Source of the DNA: Symbiodinium sp. CCMP2592
Taxonomy: Eukaryota; Sar; Dinophyceae; Suessiales; Symbiodiniaceae
Assembly: GCA_905221615.1 (NCBI GenBank)
Contig: CAJNDT010000581.1
Coordinates: 116,433-180,432 of the forward strand
Length of the DNA stretch: 64,000 nucleotides
Reading direction: 5' to 3'
In this document: piece after piece, positions 13,192 to 23,819 of the stretch
Layout of the letters: every line of letters starts with the position of its first letter
How positions within the stretch are numbered: the first letter of the stretch is position 1
Notes under the pieces: model-generated
Seen by the model: the letters and a program-made list of their open reading frames with translations, nothing else
What the model was told of the DNA's origin: nothing
Database searches by the model: none
Translations under genes and position numbers: made by a program

Positions 13192-14353
13192 GCGCCCCGG
13201 CCACGAGGTCGAAGAGCGCCTTGCACAGATGAGGTTTTGGCGAGAAGAGGGTTCGGGTTCGACATCTGGGGCTCATACCCCAAAACCCTAATTAAGCCAT
13301 GAAGCCGCATGAAGCCTTCCAGTCCAAAAGGCTGGAACAAGAATCCTGCAATGCCAAGCACTCAGCCCCAGATCTTGATTGTGACCCGAACCATCCTTCG
13401 TACGAGCTCCCTGTCCACGAACTTTCAAAGGCTCAGGCTTCAATGCTTCGGCTTTTCGGGTTCAGGGTTTGTATGAGGGCATGGTGTGTTTAGTGTTTCC
13501 TGCGTAGTCCTACATGTCGGCTTTAGTGCTTGGCACGCTTATGGCTGACAAGGCATAGCCCCACGAGCTCTCGTTTGGCTGGCCATGTACTCGCAACTCA
13601 GCATAACAAACAGTTTACGCCACTAAATTGTAAGTCCTAAAGCTTAAAGCTTAAAGATGCTTAAGACATCAACTCAAGACTCAAGCCTTAAAGCCCTAAG
13701 CGTACTAAGCCGCAAACCTTAGACCCCGCGAGGTGCAGCCCACTGCCTTCTTCTTCTTCGTGTTTTTCGCCCGGCATTTGTGCTTGGGATCCTGCAATGT
13801 GCACTGCGGCGCAAGCGCCGCAACCTTCTGAATACTATACACAGATTCGCACGGCAACAATGTGAGTAAATTAGGCCATGGCACTTCTAGCATGCCCCTA
13901 GATTCGAACTCGATGCCAAGTCACGCCTGGTCGGAACTCAAACTGCCCCATGAATGGGCTTCTTCAGACCACCGTAACCTCATCCTCTTCCACGTAATGG
14001 GTCTCAGTTGGATTGGCATGTCATCGCTTCTGTCATGCAGTCTTCGTACCGTTTCGCTGCTGCGTACCCTGAGCTTTGCACCGGGTCCCAACATTGGCTG
14101 TACAACCCGCACGTCCAAGAGTCTGCGAAATCACGCACCTGGGCGTCAGAAGAACATGACTGCGCCTGCAGCACTAGGCAAGCTCTCAGAAAGCTGCCCA
14201 AGACCGCAAAATCTTCTTGAAAACATCCGCCTGGCACGAGCTGTGATTCCATCGCAGCATGATGCACACCCCCTCTGGCGGGCAATCTAATCGCACGGCC
14301 TGCATCTGCTGGGCCTGCCAGATGCAACCATGCACAACGACTTCGACATGCCT
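13192..14353. other. no gene recognised
   Basis: Non-coding sequence. Short direct words such as CTTAAAGC repeat near 13635-13695. No family motif was found on either strand. Confidence 0.45.
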
Positions 14354-14460
14354 GCAAACCGACTTCGGGGGTCCTGCTGCTGGCGTCGCCTCTCTCGCAG
14401 GTAACGAAGGTATGCCACCTTCTCTTCATAGGTCATCTCATTCAGCGGCTTTCGCCGCAT
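14354..14460 (-). CDS. exon-like fragment, basic helical, family unknown
   Basis: From the ATG at 14458-14460 the minus strand reads MRRKPLNEMTYEEKVAYL, then RYLRERRRQQQDPRSRFAG. This is a highly charged helix typical of real coding sequence. The likely right edge is a GC-type donor near 14354. It could be an initial exon. No domain was recognised. Confidence 0.4.
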
Positions 14461-15984
14461 GATTGGCAGCGGGAAATGGCCACGGGCAACCTGGTTTTGA
14501 GTTAAGGGTGTTGAAGGTAGGTATGCCACAGTTGACGCTGCCTTTCGATGCCGCTGGCTCGATCCAAGGCAGCTCCGTCAATAGAAGATTCCACTGCGCA
14601 ACCCTCACGCAGTGAAGCCCCAGCAACGTGTCGTGCAACAATCCCAAGTCGCTTTTATTGCATATCTCCGCAGTAATTTTCCTTCTCGGACTGCCTTCAT
14701 GGAGGCGGGCGCGGAATCCCAACTGCATCTACCGGTGCAATGCAGGCTCAGATGAAAAGAAGGACACGAGCCAATCGAACACACAACCTACGGCTGAACG
14801 CCATGTGGCTCCGCGTCTCTTCTAGCATGCCCGAGGACATTGTGCTGAGCTTGCAACATCCCTGGCGTACTTGGCCCTCCTCAACCAAAATCTCTTGGTC
14901 CAACTGAGCCTTCCACAAGGCCAAAGGGTCAAAGATATTCCAAGGACAGCTGCGTGGCCTGTGTCAGCGGCCGCTCGTTATCATTATCCTGTGCAGACAT
15001 TTTGTTGCTGCTGCTACGCGATCGGGGACAGTGGGTTTTGCTCGCCTGGCACATATGAACTGGCTGCGACACCTGCCATCTTTGCAGCACGCAAGATTCC
15101 TGAGTGATCCTGAATGTGAGCTTCTAGCCCAACGTCTACTTCCAAGAGCGGTCAGCCTCGAGGGCACGATAGTCAAGCAAATCCTGACAGAAAGTCATCT
15201 CGGGCTGGCTTGTTTGGTGCAAAAAACAGCCAACTGCATTCAGACCCCCGCACGTCGCAATCTGGGCAATTGGCTTCCTGCGCACATTCGAGTTTCAGAA
15301 CATTTGCAGCAGAACCTCCAACGCTGATGCAGACATGCGCCTCCATCCAATCGAGGACTTTCAATCGGATGAGCAACTGAGCGCGGAGTTGGGCTGTCGA
15401 GCGGTATTTCCTCGACCTGTTGCGCCCAAGGCACGCATTCGCTGCAATTCTGGCCTTTGCAGCCATTGCGCAAGGCTAAGACGTCCAGAATCAAAGATTC
15501 ACGAACCAGTTGCTTCGTTTTTGTTTCCTCTCCTGGCATGCACCTCCTGATCCGCTAGTCCAGTACATGGGCGTTCTCGGCTTCATGTGTGTTTGGTGGA
15601 GAAGTGCGCTCTTGGGCTCACTTGAATCCCACCACACCCACACCAGGCTTGGTTCGGGACGTTGTTGAGAGAGCTCAAGGACGTGAGGCATTGTGTTTCA
15701 AAGCAATTTGCTGAGCCACGTTCAAAGGGCATCGTACAGCACAGAAACCCAAGGGCGACAGGTCCCTGCTTCGGCGTCCTCTCTCCCGCCTATCAGGTGC
15801 CCGTCAAGATGACATGTGCGTGACGCCATTTGTCAGTTAACTTCCGGTTCCCGATTCCCTGGACTTCTGGGCCGTATGACCGTGCAGCCGACAATCTCTT
15901 GCCCGATCCAGTCACTGAACTCAAAACCATAATCCAGGCCCGCCTTCTAAGCAAACAGAAACCAGTGCTCAAGTTCCAGGATTC
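14461..15984. other. no gene recognised
   Basis: Several short frames occur on both strands, but none has a recognisable motif. Confidence 0.4.
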
Positions 15985-16060
15985 CAGGATCTCGCGCGCG
16001 GAGCTAGCAGGAGAGGCGGCAGCTTTTTCCAGCGCTTGGAGAAACGTTGCCACGTCGGAC
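15985..16060 (-). CDS. exon-like fragment, family unknown
   Basis: The minus strand reads SESDVATFLQALEKAAASPA, then SSAREILES, a coherent helical segment. It lies directly beside copy B of the about 195-bp repeat, whose minus strand also reads exon-like peptide. The repeat may therefore have inserted into, or duplicated from, a gene here. Confidence 0.35.
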
Positions 16061-16081
16061 TCGCTGACAGTCCTGCATGGG

Positions 16082-16275
16082 GTCTCAGCGAGGCGAGTTT
16101 GTCATCTCGGGGTCGGTGACGAAGCACCGCCGTACTCCGGGCAAGCACTTCAGGGCCTCGGCAGTCATCGAATTTTCTTGCAGGCGGTGCTGCACGACAG
16201 CACTTCAGGGCCGCGCTGAGCCGTTGCTGATGAAGTCGCTGATCATGCCCAGCCACGTCTGGCCGGAGGGCTCCG
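16082..16275 (-). repeat. about 195-bp dispersed repeat with exon-like content, copy B
   Basis: Partner of 5442-5640. The minus strand reads LAEPSGQTWLGMISDF and then ISNG. In this copy the repeat lies only about 55 bp from the 455-bp duplicated unit (16329-16790). In copy A that unit is absent, so the two repeats move or duplicate independently. Confidence 0.7.
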
Positions 16276-16328
16276 CCAAAGCCTCGGCGGCGGAAAGCGG
16301 AGGGGGGCTCCGGGCTGGGGCTCCGGGC

Positions 16329-16790
16329 GGCGGACCTCGGAGTCGCCGGTGACCACCCGAGTGCAAAGCGCCTTCAGCTCCTGGAAGTACTCCTCTCAAG
16401 GGCTGCCACCAGCAGCGATGGCGATGCAGAGCTCCGTGCATGTCCGTGTAGGGAGAAAGGAAAGCTCAGCTCCGGTCCCGCTTGGCAAGCAGCCGAAGGT
16501 CGTTGTGCCCAGCCCTGGGGTACCTCGGCATGGCACTGAAGCTCTGGAAAGACGAAAGCCAGAAACAATGGGGGCAAACCTGGAGAGGGATGAGATGGAG
16601 AGAGCCCTAGGAGGACCGGCGGCCGTCGCCGCGACCTAGAACTATGGGATTCCCTCAAGCCAGTCGTTTCTTCTGTCTAGTGCACTGAGGAGAAAGAACC
16701 GACCGCTGCCAAAACTATTTTGGAGAGCTCACCGGTTGCAAAACGGTGAGGCTCTTCTGCAAAATGTCTGAAAACGTCATTCAACTTGAA
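16329..16790 (-). repeat. about 455-bp duplicated segment, copy B
   Basis: Partner of 12741-13191, slightly longer because of small insertions. Its ends are abrupt. Confidence 0.85.
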
Positions 16791-17034
16791 TGCTATTAGT
16801 ACACACCGAGCCTCTGGCCGTACCAGCTTCCGCTCTGAGCTACAAGCTTTGTGTGCGCACACGGCCTGTCAACAACGACCATGTCAACCAGCTCCAAGCT
16901 TAGGAGCAGGCGGAGCGGTGCTGGTCCAGGCCCAAACCCGGCAGGCGCGCTTGCTCCACGGGGCTGATCTGGCGCAGGCGGACAGGCTGTGCATGAGCAC
17001 AGGCCAGTGATGAGAGTTGCTCAGCTATGCTAAC

Positions 17035-17076
17035 CTCGTCCTGATCTCCATGGATGATCAGCGTTGGAACCGTGAC
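17035..17076 (-). CDS. alpha/beta-hydrolase exon (partial gene)
   Basis: After a CCAG|G acceptor the minus strand reads VTVPTLIIHGDQDE, followed by GTTAGC, a plausible donor. V-P-T-L-I-I-H-G-x-x-D is the strand carrying the catalytic Asp region of alpha/beta-hydrolase fold enzymes such as lysophospholipases, esterases and haloperoxidase-like proteins. I could not place the nucleophile elbow (GxSxG) or the catalytic His exon, so the substrate is unknown. It may be a separate gene downstream of the FKBP-TPR gene. The long 280-aa frame around it is mostly intron read-through. Confidence 0.55.
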
Positions 17077-18489
17077 CTGGCGGTGAGAGCTACTGCCAGG
17101 CCAGGCTAGAAAACAACTCCCCACGCTCACCGCCCCAAACTTCAATAAGTCAGGACAACTTCCCACCTCAAAATCACGGCTCAGTGCTGCGGCACCAGTG
17201 TTGGAAAAGGTTGGTACGGGTTGAGATTCGATGGGATAATGAAGCAGAGTGTGGGATTGTGTGTCCGAACGGTTGAGGTTGTCGCGGGCTAAACGGTCCC
17301 ACATGTTCAAACGAGGCCTCACGTCGTCTAGCTCCGCACACCACTCCGGTCTTCCCTCCTTTTTAATCGGACGGGGCGCATCTTTGGGGTCTTTCTGTGG
17401 TCTTTGAAAGCCCGACACACGCTGCAGAGCAGGTGTGCTGCTCAGCAATCGGGGCCCTCGAGCCTCCTCGAGGCCTCTTTCGAGCTGGGAAGTCACCACG
17501 GCACACGCCGGCGCACAAGAGATTCGGCCCTGCAGTTGCAACGGAACACATGGCACATACGCTGTTGAGGGCGACACTTCGTGAATTTGGCAGAGATGAA
17601 AACACAGCAAATCAAATCTAATGGGCCAAGACCGGAAGTCAAAAGAGCGACTCACTGCCTCTTGGAAAATTCGCAGTCTGCAACCTGCTCCCAATGTGAA
17701 ACGCGAATGCAAGGCCAACACTGCCCGCTTCTGAAGCACCAACGAGTTGAACGTGAAGCTTGCTCAAGTGACTTAAAGTCTTGAGAGCCCCTGCAAGCAG
17801 GCAGCTGCTGAAAAATCGCCTCAGATCACCTTGCACTTTTGACCGGAGATGCCTTGGCAGCACAGACTCTGCGAGACACCAAACCAAATTGGTCCTCATT
17901 GCTTGTGCATCACGGCTGTTACAGCGGCGCAACACAGCTTGGGGCTCTCCTTTTTGGACTCAAGTTTTCAACGCGCGCAAGCTCGGCAAGCACGGCAGCA
18001 GATTCCTTGCGAGCGCTCGAAACCGGACACAGGCCTCGGGTTCCGGATGGCTGCTGTGGAGTACAGAGAGGCCACTGACGGACCAACGCGACCAGCCAAA
18101 GGGCCGATTCTGAGCCGTCCTCACTGTCTCCTGCAGCTTGGAAGTGTGGCTTCAGATGCTGCGAGGACACATGCAATCACTGTTCACTCAAAGGTCCTTC
18201 TTGGGCTGCGGTCTTATCACTTCTGTCACCCAGCATGCGAGCCGCAGCGGCTTTGGCCTTCGCATCTTATCAGGGGAAGCCATGTACACGGATGCATGCG
18301 GATGCACATGGATGCCACGGACACTCGACAGATACTCGACTTCGCTTACTGCTTCGGGCCTCCTGTGAGTAGGCGCGCTGCGCCTTGCGCACTTGATCAG
18401 CGAGGGTCCGCGCTTCGCCTCGATGCGAACACTGCGAAGTCCCCTCACGGCTACGGTGCTGCACATGTGCAGGAATGGAAGGCCCTCGA

Positions 18490-19195
18490 GCACCACTGTC
18501 GCTTTGCCGTGCGGCTGTTCGTCGGTTGCTGCTTCAGCAATGCGTGCAGGTCGTGCAAGGCTGCGGAGTAGTTCGAGAGCTGAAACTCTGCCGACCTCTG
18601 CGATGCTGCGCTCAGCAGCGCGCAGACAGACAGGCGCGCGCACGCGCGCACGCGCGCGCGCACAGCAGCTCATCACCCGGTCCACCCTTGACGAGGCGAG
18701 GCACGCGCGACGGTAGCGTGCCTGCAGAAACGTGTATGAAACATTCCGCTTTCTGGACTTCTGCAGAACACTTCCGCGGCCTTCTGATTCTCAGGATCCT
18801 GATCTAGCACGCACGAGCATGCCTTGCGAGCTTCGTGGGGTCTCCCGATCTTCAGGAAACCTGTGCAGCCAGTGGCGACAGCACGTCAGCACATCTTTTG
18901 CATTTACAGGGTCCCGCACACGCCGCACGGTTCAGCTCGCAGAGATTGCAGAATTGCTTGGCAGCCTCGTCCCGATGAAAAGCAACCTTGAGCCTGCAGG
19001 CTGCACACGGGTCGCAGCCAAGAAGAGCCCAGCGGCCCAGCCTCCGATACACTTCCAAAGCAAAGCGGTAGCCTGGAGGCAAAGCTCATCGCGGCAGTCC
19101 CTGGTCGCCCTGATCCCTTGTATGCAGCTGAGAGCTGAACGCCCTTCTTTGAAGGCTTTGGCCGCACGGTCCTTGCACTGCTCTGCAAGGAGGAG
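18490..19195 (-). CDS. TPR region of the FKBP-TPR protein
   Basis: About 19150-19195 reads EQCKDRAAKAFKEG, the typical first TPR helix after an FKBP domain (cK-x-x-G-x-x-F-K-E-G). About 19010-19073 reads GYRFALEVYRRLGRWALLG, a TPR helix B and linker. 18490-18595 reads SAEFQLSNYSAALHDLHALL, then KQQP, matching the pattern A-x-x-D-L-x-x-A-L-x-x-x-P. Further exons between them (for example KVAFHRDEAAKQF near 18970) are likely. Confidence 0.65.
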
Positions 19196-21737
19196 GCCAG
19201 GGCCAGGGCTTTCTCTCCTCACACCTCTGAAGGGCAAAGCACGGCGGGGCATCTCGCTCGGACACCCCCCTTTCTCGAGCCGAGGTCCAAGCTCAGGAGC
19301 TTTACCTGAAGTGTGACCTCCAGTAAATCCTGAGCTCACGACACGAGGCTTCCATCACTGAAACTGCCAGAGGTCCCACATGCAGCACCAAGCACGGATG
19401 CCAAGCCGAGCTGTACATCGGAAAAATTCAGCGGGCTTCTGCAAACGATCTTGGCCTGTTACAAAGCATCGGAGCTCTACACCAGACACCGTCCTTCAAA
19501 ATCGCATCCCGGCCTCTTCGCCGACTTGCATCGCTGCTGCGGCAAAGTCCAACGCATCGCAGACATCCCCACTGCCGAGAGAAAACGACAGCACTTTCGG
19601 CTCAAGGAGAACTGTCTGCGTCGGCTGTGGGCCGGTCTTGGTATGCACCCGTGCTCTGTGTCTCAAAAGATGCTGCATATTGGCTCTCACACCAGCAATC
19701 CTGACTTCTAGAATCGGTTCGAGCGGCGAACACTCTGTCCACCCTCAATTCTACCAGGTCCGCATCTCGGGGCGGATCTTCGATTCCATCTGAAAGCAGC
19801 TTCTTGATGAGCAAGCCACTCTGCTCGGGCAGAAGGTCTGACGTCACATACACTCGCCTCCGAGCCGGGCAGATGCGAGACATTTAGAGAGCTCGCGATG
19901 TGCAGCCGACACGCTCGAGGAGCACGTCCACAGTAGCGCCACTGTGAGCCGAGTCCTCGGGCAGCATACATGTATGGAACACCTGCAAGACAAGCATGGA
20001 CAGTCCAGATCGCAGCCCAAGTGCCACGATTTTGTCGCCCGCAAACCTTCGAAGGAGCACCTAACACAAGCAGCCACACGCCGGAGATCACTGCAAGCCA
20101 ATTCAAGCAGACGGCCTTGCAGCGCTCGCCTGCCACCATGGTCTGGAGCACCTCCGAAATGATGTCAGAGACGGGCCCGAAGTCCTTCTCGCCAACCTCA
20201 GCCGCGAGAAGGCTTTCCCTCCAGGCCTGGTTTCGAGTCTTCGAGGCCCTGGCAACATGATCTGTCGCACTCTTCTTTTGAAGCACCTCCCCTTTGCGGG
20301 AGGTGATTTCCAATGAGACGACCTAAGGAACCCGGGTTCTCAGGTTCCCGCAGAGGTGGGCGTGCTCCTGCACATCCTATCCAAGCGGCGACATCTTGGC
20401 CCCGTCGTGGCCTGGTGCTTCCAGAGCCTCTTTGCTGGATCGTCTTGATGGCACCTCATGGGCCAAGCAGCACTTGTGCTCACACAATCTCAATGGCTAC
20501 CCTGTATGTGGGGCGCGTCTCCCACTATTCCTGCGCTTGCGAGCAACTTCGTGGGCCCCAACAGTTTTGATGCTCGCCTCCAGACTGTCAGCTGCAGCTC
20601 AGCCACTGGAGGAAATGTGGACTGGGTACGGATGCTGAAAGTACGCACTGATTCTCAAGATGCTCCCACTGTATTGTAGCCCTTACGGCTTGTAGGTCTC
20701 CCGTCCCCACCACCCTTCGGGTTGTTTGCGCTTTCTGCTTACCCCATGTGCAGGCTTCCATTTGTTCAGTTTGACAGTCTTTCTGACGACCCCACATGCA
20801 GGTGGCACACGGTGGCACCTGGCCAAGATAGAATCCTTCTTCCGTCCTTGTCCTGGGTGGTGGGATTTTCCAAACTGCTGAGGAGCCTTTGGGACACCAA
20901 AGCCTCGGACTTCTGTGCTTGCTCTCGCCGCTTCCTTTGCTGCCTGAGAGACGGTGGCTGGTGGCTCCTCCACCATTGAAGCTCATGATGCTCCTGCCTT
21001 GCCCTCGGACAGAGCTTCTACGGAACGTTGGTTCTCATGATGCTCGCACCCCACTCGGAAACAGATACCGTGAAAAGGCTCTCATGCTCGCGCTGCCGTT
21101 TCGTCACAGTGTCAGGATACGGCAGCTTCTCGGGACAACCTCTGTCTGCTGCGTTTGGTGGTTTGGAGTACGATGACTCTGAAAAGAGCCGCTTCACTTC
21201 TCTCAGTCATGTAGTGAGCTTGTAACGTGTAATGTCCATCTGCAACCAATCGACGGCCATCCCCAAGTACGTCCAACTTGTTCTGCCACTGTAGGAGCTC
21301 GATTTCGAATACAAGCGTCGCGTCGGGGGGCACAAGAGGAGGTGAGCCGAGGTCATCGTACGCGAATCTGGGTGCGATCGTAAATTCTGCTACCTCGGTG
21401 CAACAGCCGGGAGTCAACTGACCCGTGCATTAATGGCTGGAGGCAGGTAAGGTCCATGCTTCCCCTTTCCTCAGTTAAATCTCAAGGCGAGCACGGAACA
21501 CTGCAGGCATTTTGCACGCTACTGCCTCTGGGCTGCTTCATTGTTTGCACAGCAATCTCCAAGCCTTGGATGATCTCCCGGGGCCTCTGCGTCAGCTGGC
21601 TAAATGTTGGACGGGCTCACTCGTCAAGAGGCGGCCGGCATCTGCCTCTGGTTGACCACGAACTCGAAGGGACCGCTCTCCTTGGACGAGCCAATCGCTG
21701 TCCCATCCAGAAGCCGGACATCAAAGTGAATTTTCAC
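18490..21737 (-). CDS. multi-domain FKBP-type peptidyl-prolyl isomerase with TPR repeats, intron-split
   Basis: Nine short minus-strand exons read in the order expected of an FKBP-TPR co-chaperone (FKBP51/52 in animals, ROF-type FKBPs in plants). One well-preserved FKBP domain comes first, then parts of two more, then TPR helices. FKBPs catalyse proline cis-trans isomerisation, and the TPR part of such proteins usually docks on the C-terminal MEEVD of Hsp90. Acceptors are AG|G throughout, while donors are often GC or otherwise non-GT. The first half of FKBP domain 1 (upstream of 21737), the start codon and the last exons were not found. The individual blocks are listed as separate entries. 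The family call is strong and the exon edges are approximate. Confidence 0.8.
18600..18664. repeat. (CG/CA)-rich alternating purine-pyrimidine tract
   Basis: A run of GCGCGC/CACGCG words in the intron just upstream of the last TPR exon recognised. Alternating CG/CA tracts of this type can adopt Z-DNA; no function is claimed. Confidence 0.6.
19270..19857 (-). CDS. FKBP domain 3 (three exons)
   Basis: 19744-19857 reads VTSDLLPEQSGLLIKKLLSD, then GIEDPPRDADLVELR, the domain start (G-L-L-K-x-L-L-x-G). About 19508-19605 reads VLSFSLGSGDVCDALDFA, then MQVGEEAG, the F-x-L-G-x-G..A-L-D-x-A..M-x-x-G-E-E-A motif. About 19270-19317 reads VTLQVKLLSLD, the closing strand. All three follow AG acceptors. 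As in plant three-FKBP proteins, this last domain leads directly into the TPR region. Confidence 0.75.
20118..20248 (-). CDS. degenerate FKBP domain 2 fragment
   Basis: The exon reads AWRESLLAAEVGEKDFG, then PVSDIISEVLQTMVAGERC. The segment VLQTMVAGERC aligns with the FKBP motif A-V-x-T-M-x-x-G-E. It lies between the clear domain 1 and domain 3 blocks in the same strand order. The rest of this domain was not seen; it may be degenerate or hidden in unrecognised exons. Confidence 0.55.
21256..21737 (-). CDS. FKBP domain 1 (three exons)
   Basis: Three exons make up one FKBP domain. 21636-21737 reads VKIHFDVRLLDGTAIGSS, then KESGPFEFVVN. 21526-21584 reads PREIIQGLEIAVQTMKQ, the helix preceding the active-site loop. 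21256-21393 reads VAEFTIAPRFAYDDLG, SPPLVPPDATLVFEIELL and then D-x-L-G-D-G. The Asp of F-D, the IIQGLEIA helix, the Tyr (FAYDDLG, where FKBP12 has AYG) and the F-E-I-E-L-L strand fit the family in order. The G of the usual AYGxxG turn is replaced (AYDDLG), so catalytic competence cannot be assumed. Confidence 0.85.
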
Positions 21738-22975
21738 CTGTCCAGCGATCCCAATTCAGGACTCTTCACTCTGTCAGACAATGACAAAGGTGTGTCTGGT
21801 CCATCTTGCCTCGCTACGAAACCTTGGCCGCCACCTCACACCGGAATGGGCTTCTGCGCGCCCCGCACCCAGCCCGCCACCCCGAACCGCACGTACTCTC
21901 GGTCTTCTGTCGAGACAAACACTGTAATTCTTGCCCCGCCGTCCCTCCAGGTTTGCCGTGTCATGCCACTCTCACACAAAAATGCAAACTGAGTCGTTGC
22001 TTCTCTTCTTCTGACTTATCAGACGAATATCCAGCTTTGCTTGTTTCTCTACAAAGGCTGTCACCCCATTTGCCTACTTACCTACTTGGGAGACTGGAAC
22101 GGGTGCCCAGGATGCAATTGTCCGAGATTGTTGCAATCAGAACGGTGTGAAGTCCGGAGATGATTATGAACATTTGACGACATGAACAGTGGATCCTTAT
22201 ACAGGGTATGGACATGACATGACTACACTGAATACAGAATATACACATCAGACTGCATCATCATGTAGCCAGCCTGCAAATCAACACGAAACCGGCGCAA
22301 GGTCAATCACAGCCAGGAAGGACATCAGACATATGATTACGTTATTAAGATGACGATGGGCATGGGATGAAATAGAACAGCACAGCAAGCGAACATGGGA
22401 ACGGAAACGAATTCCGCGGGCCTCGTCGCCAGTCACCGGACGGTCTTCCGAGGCACCTTCCTGCAAGAGCGTCTTCCGAATGCCCCAGGGAAGGCGAGGC
22501 CCCGAGTCCTGCGCAGAGGCCAAACCCCACCGTCGACCGTTTCTACCACGGAGTGCCTCTCTGCGGCCCTGGGGCCTCTGCGGCCTCCTCTTCGCCGTCG
22601 CTTCCGCCTTCCAAGAGCTCCACATCCCAGCGGCGGCTCGCGGAGAGCAGAGGCAATGCCATGGCCATGTCTTCGTTTCGTTATCGAAGGGATGGTGGCT
22701 GGGATATGACGGTGCAGGCAGAACTGCAACACACTCTCACAAGCTGTCTCTCTCTGAGCATGCGTGTAGTGACGTAAGCATGAAACGTGGCCGCACAAAA
22801 TCTTGCCGCTGTGACATGGGCACCGATAGAGCAGGAAGAACTCGAACTGAGCTCGGAGCCCAGTCAGAGATTGCTGAACTTTGGATTCCTAGGGCAGTCT
22901 CCACCTGGAGTCGAAACTGAGACGGCCCCGTTCCCATCACTCCCTGGAGCCTGGAGCTATGTCTCTAAGGCCCCG

Positions 22976-23718
22976 GCAAAGATACGGATCCTTCCTGTCC
23001 GGATGCACGCACTGGGTCTTGGCGGAAGACACGAAGGCCGCCGCTGCGCAGACCTGGCGCAGTCAGCGCTCCTCCGGGTCTATATGGGAGTTTCCGAAGA
23101 TGAGGGGTACCTTACTTTGGGGGTCCGTATAATAATAAGGACCCTACTATTTAGGGTACTATATTAGGGTCCCCTATTTTCGGAAACCCACATATAGTCT
23201 CCGATTCTCCCAAGGACCGGGCGTCCTTCTTTGGCGCTGTCTGGGCTTTGGCGAAGCCGTTGCGAGGACAGTCACCGCCTCAGCACGGTTTCGTTTCAAA
23301 GCAGGGGCCGAGCTTCAAGCTTTGAAGCTTCTTGAGGCTTCTACAGAGATAGGGATCCTTTCGCTCCGGGTGCACACATTGGCTCTTCGCTGAGGACACG
23401 AAAGCCGCTGCCGCGCAGACCTGGCCAGAAGGTGCCATGTAAACGACTAGCCACACCTACAAAACAGTAGCATATAAAATATCTTAGTGTTCTTATGATG
23501 AGTTATCATATACAATCATACAATACCCGACTGGCCCTGGCCTTGTCGTCGAAGTCGACGGTCTTGAAATTCCGTGGGCAGTCACCGCCTCCCCAGAAGC
23601 GTCCCTTTTCCTGTGGGGCCTTCGGTCTGCCTTCGGGGCCCGCACAGAGGTACGGGTCCTTCCTTTCCGGATGCACGCACTGGCTCTTGGCAGAAGAGAT
23701 CAGTGCTGCGCAGGCCAC
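22976..23718 (-). CDS. tandem array of three near-identical Cys-containing exons
   Basis: Three minus-strand exons, 23644-23718, 23343-23420 and 22976-23053, each start after an AG|G acceptor. They read CAALISSAKSQCVHP..YLC, CAAAAFVSSAKSQCVHP..YLC and CAAAAFVSSAKTQCVHP..YLC, all sharing RKDPYLC with three fixed Cys. Between them a second conserved block, GGDCPRN, is readable (about 23583 and 23275). The unit is therefore a duplicated two-block coding module of about 300-370 bp including intron. Three Cys per exon suggests a disulphide-bonded or metal-binding repeat; no family was recognised. The gene ends were not found. Confidence 0.65.
23081..23196. repeat. fold-back (MITE-like) element
   Basis: Imperfect terminal inverted repeats of about 21 bp, TATATGGGAGTTTCCGAA on the left and TTCGGAAACCCACATATA on the right, enclose an AT-rich centre. 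Inside is a second hairpin, GGGTCC..GGACCC. The whole 116 bp can fold on itself. It lies in the intron between the first two Cys-exon units and carries no ORF. Confidence 0.7.
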
Positions 23719-23819
23719 CTGTCACTGTGTAATGTGGAGAGCAGTCTCAAGCCCAGGCCCAGGCCTTTCCACAGCCCGCGGCATCTTCGAAGAAGGCTTG
23801 AAATTCCTCCCCGAATAGT

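Noticed and set aside
16900..17742. 280-aa minus-strand ORF as a complete gene
   Set aside because: Only the short hydrolase exon near 17035-17076 has family motifs; the rest looks like intron read-through.
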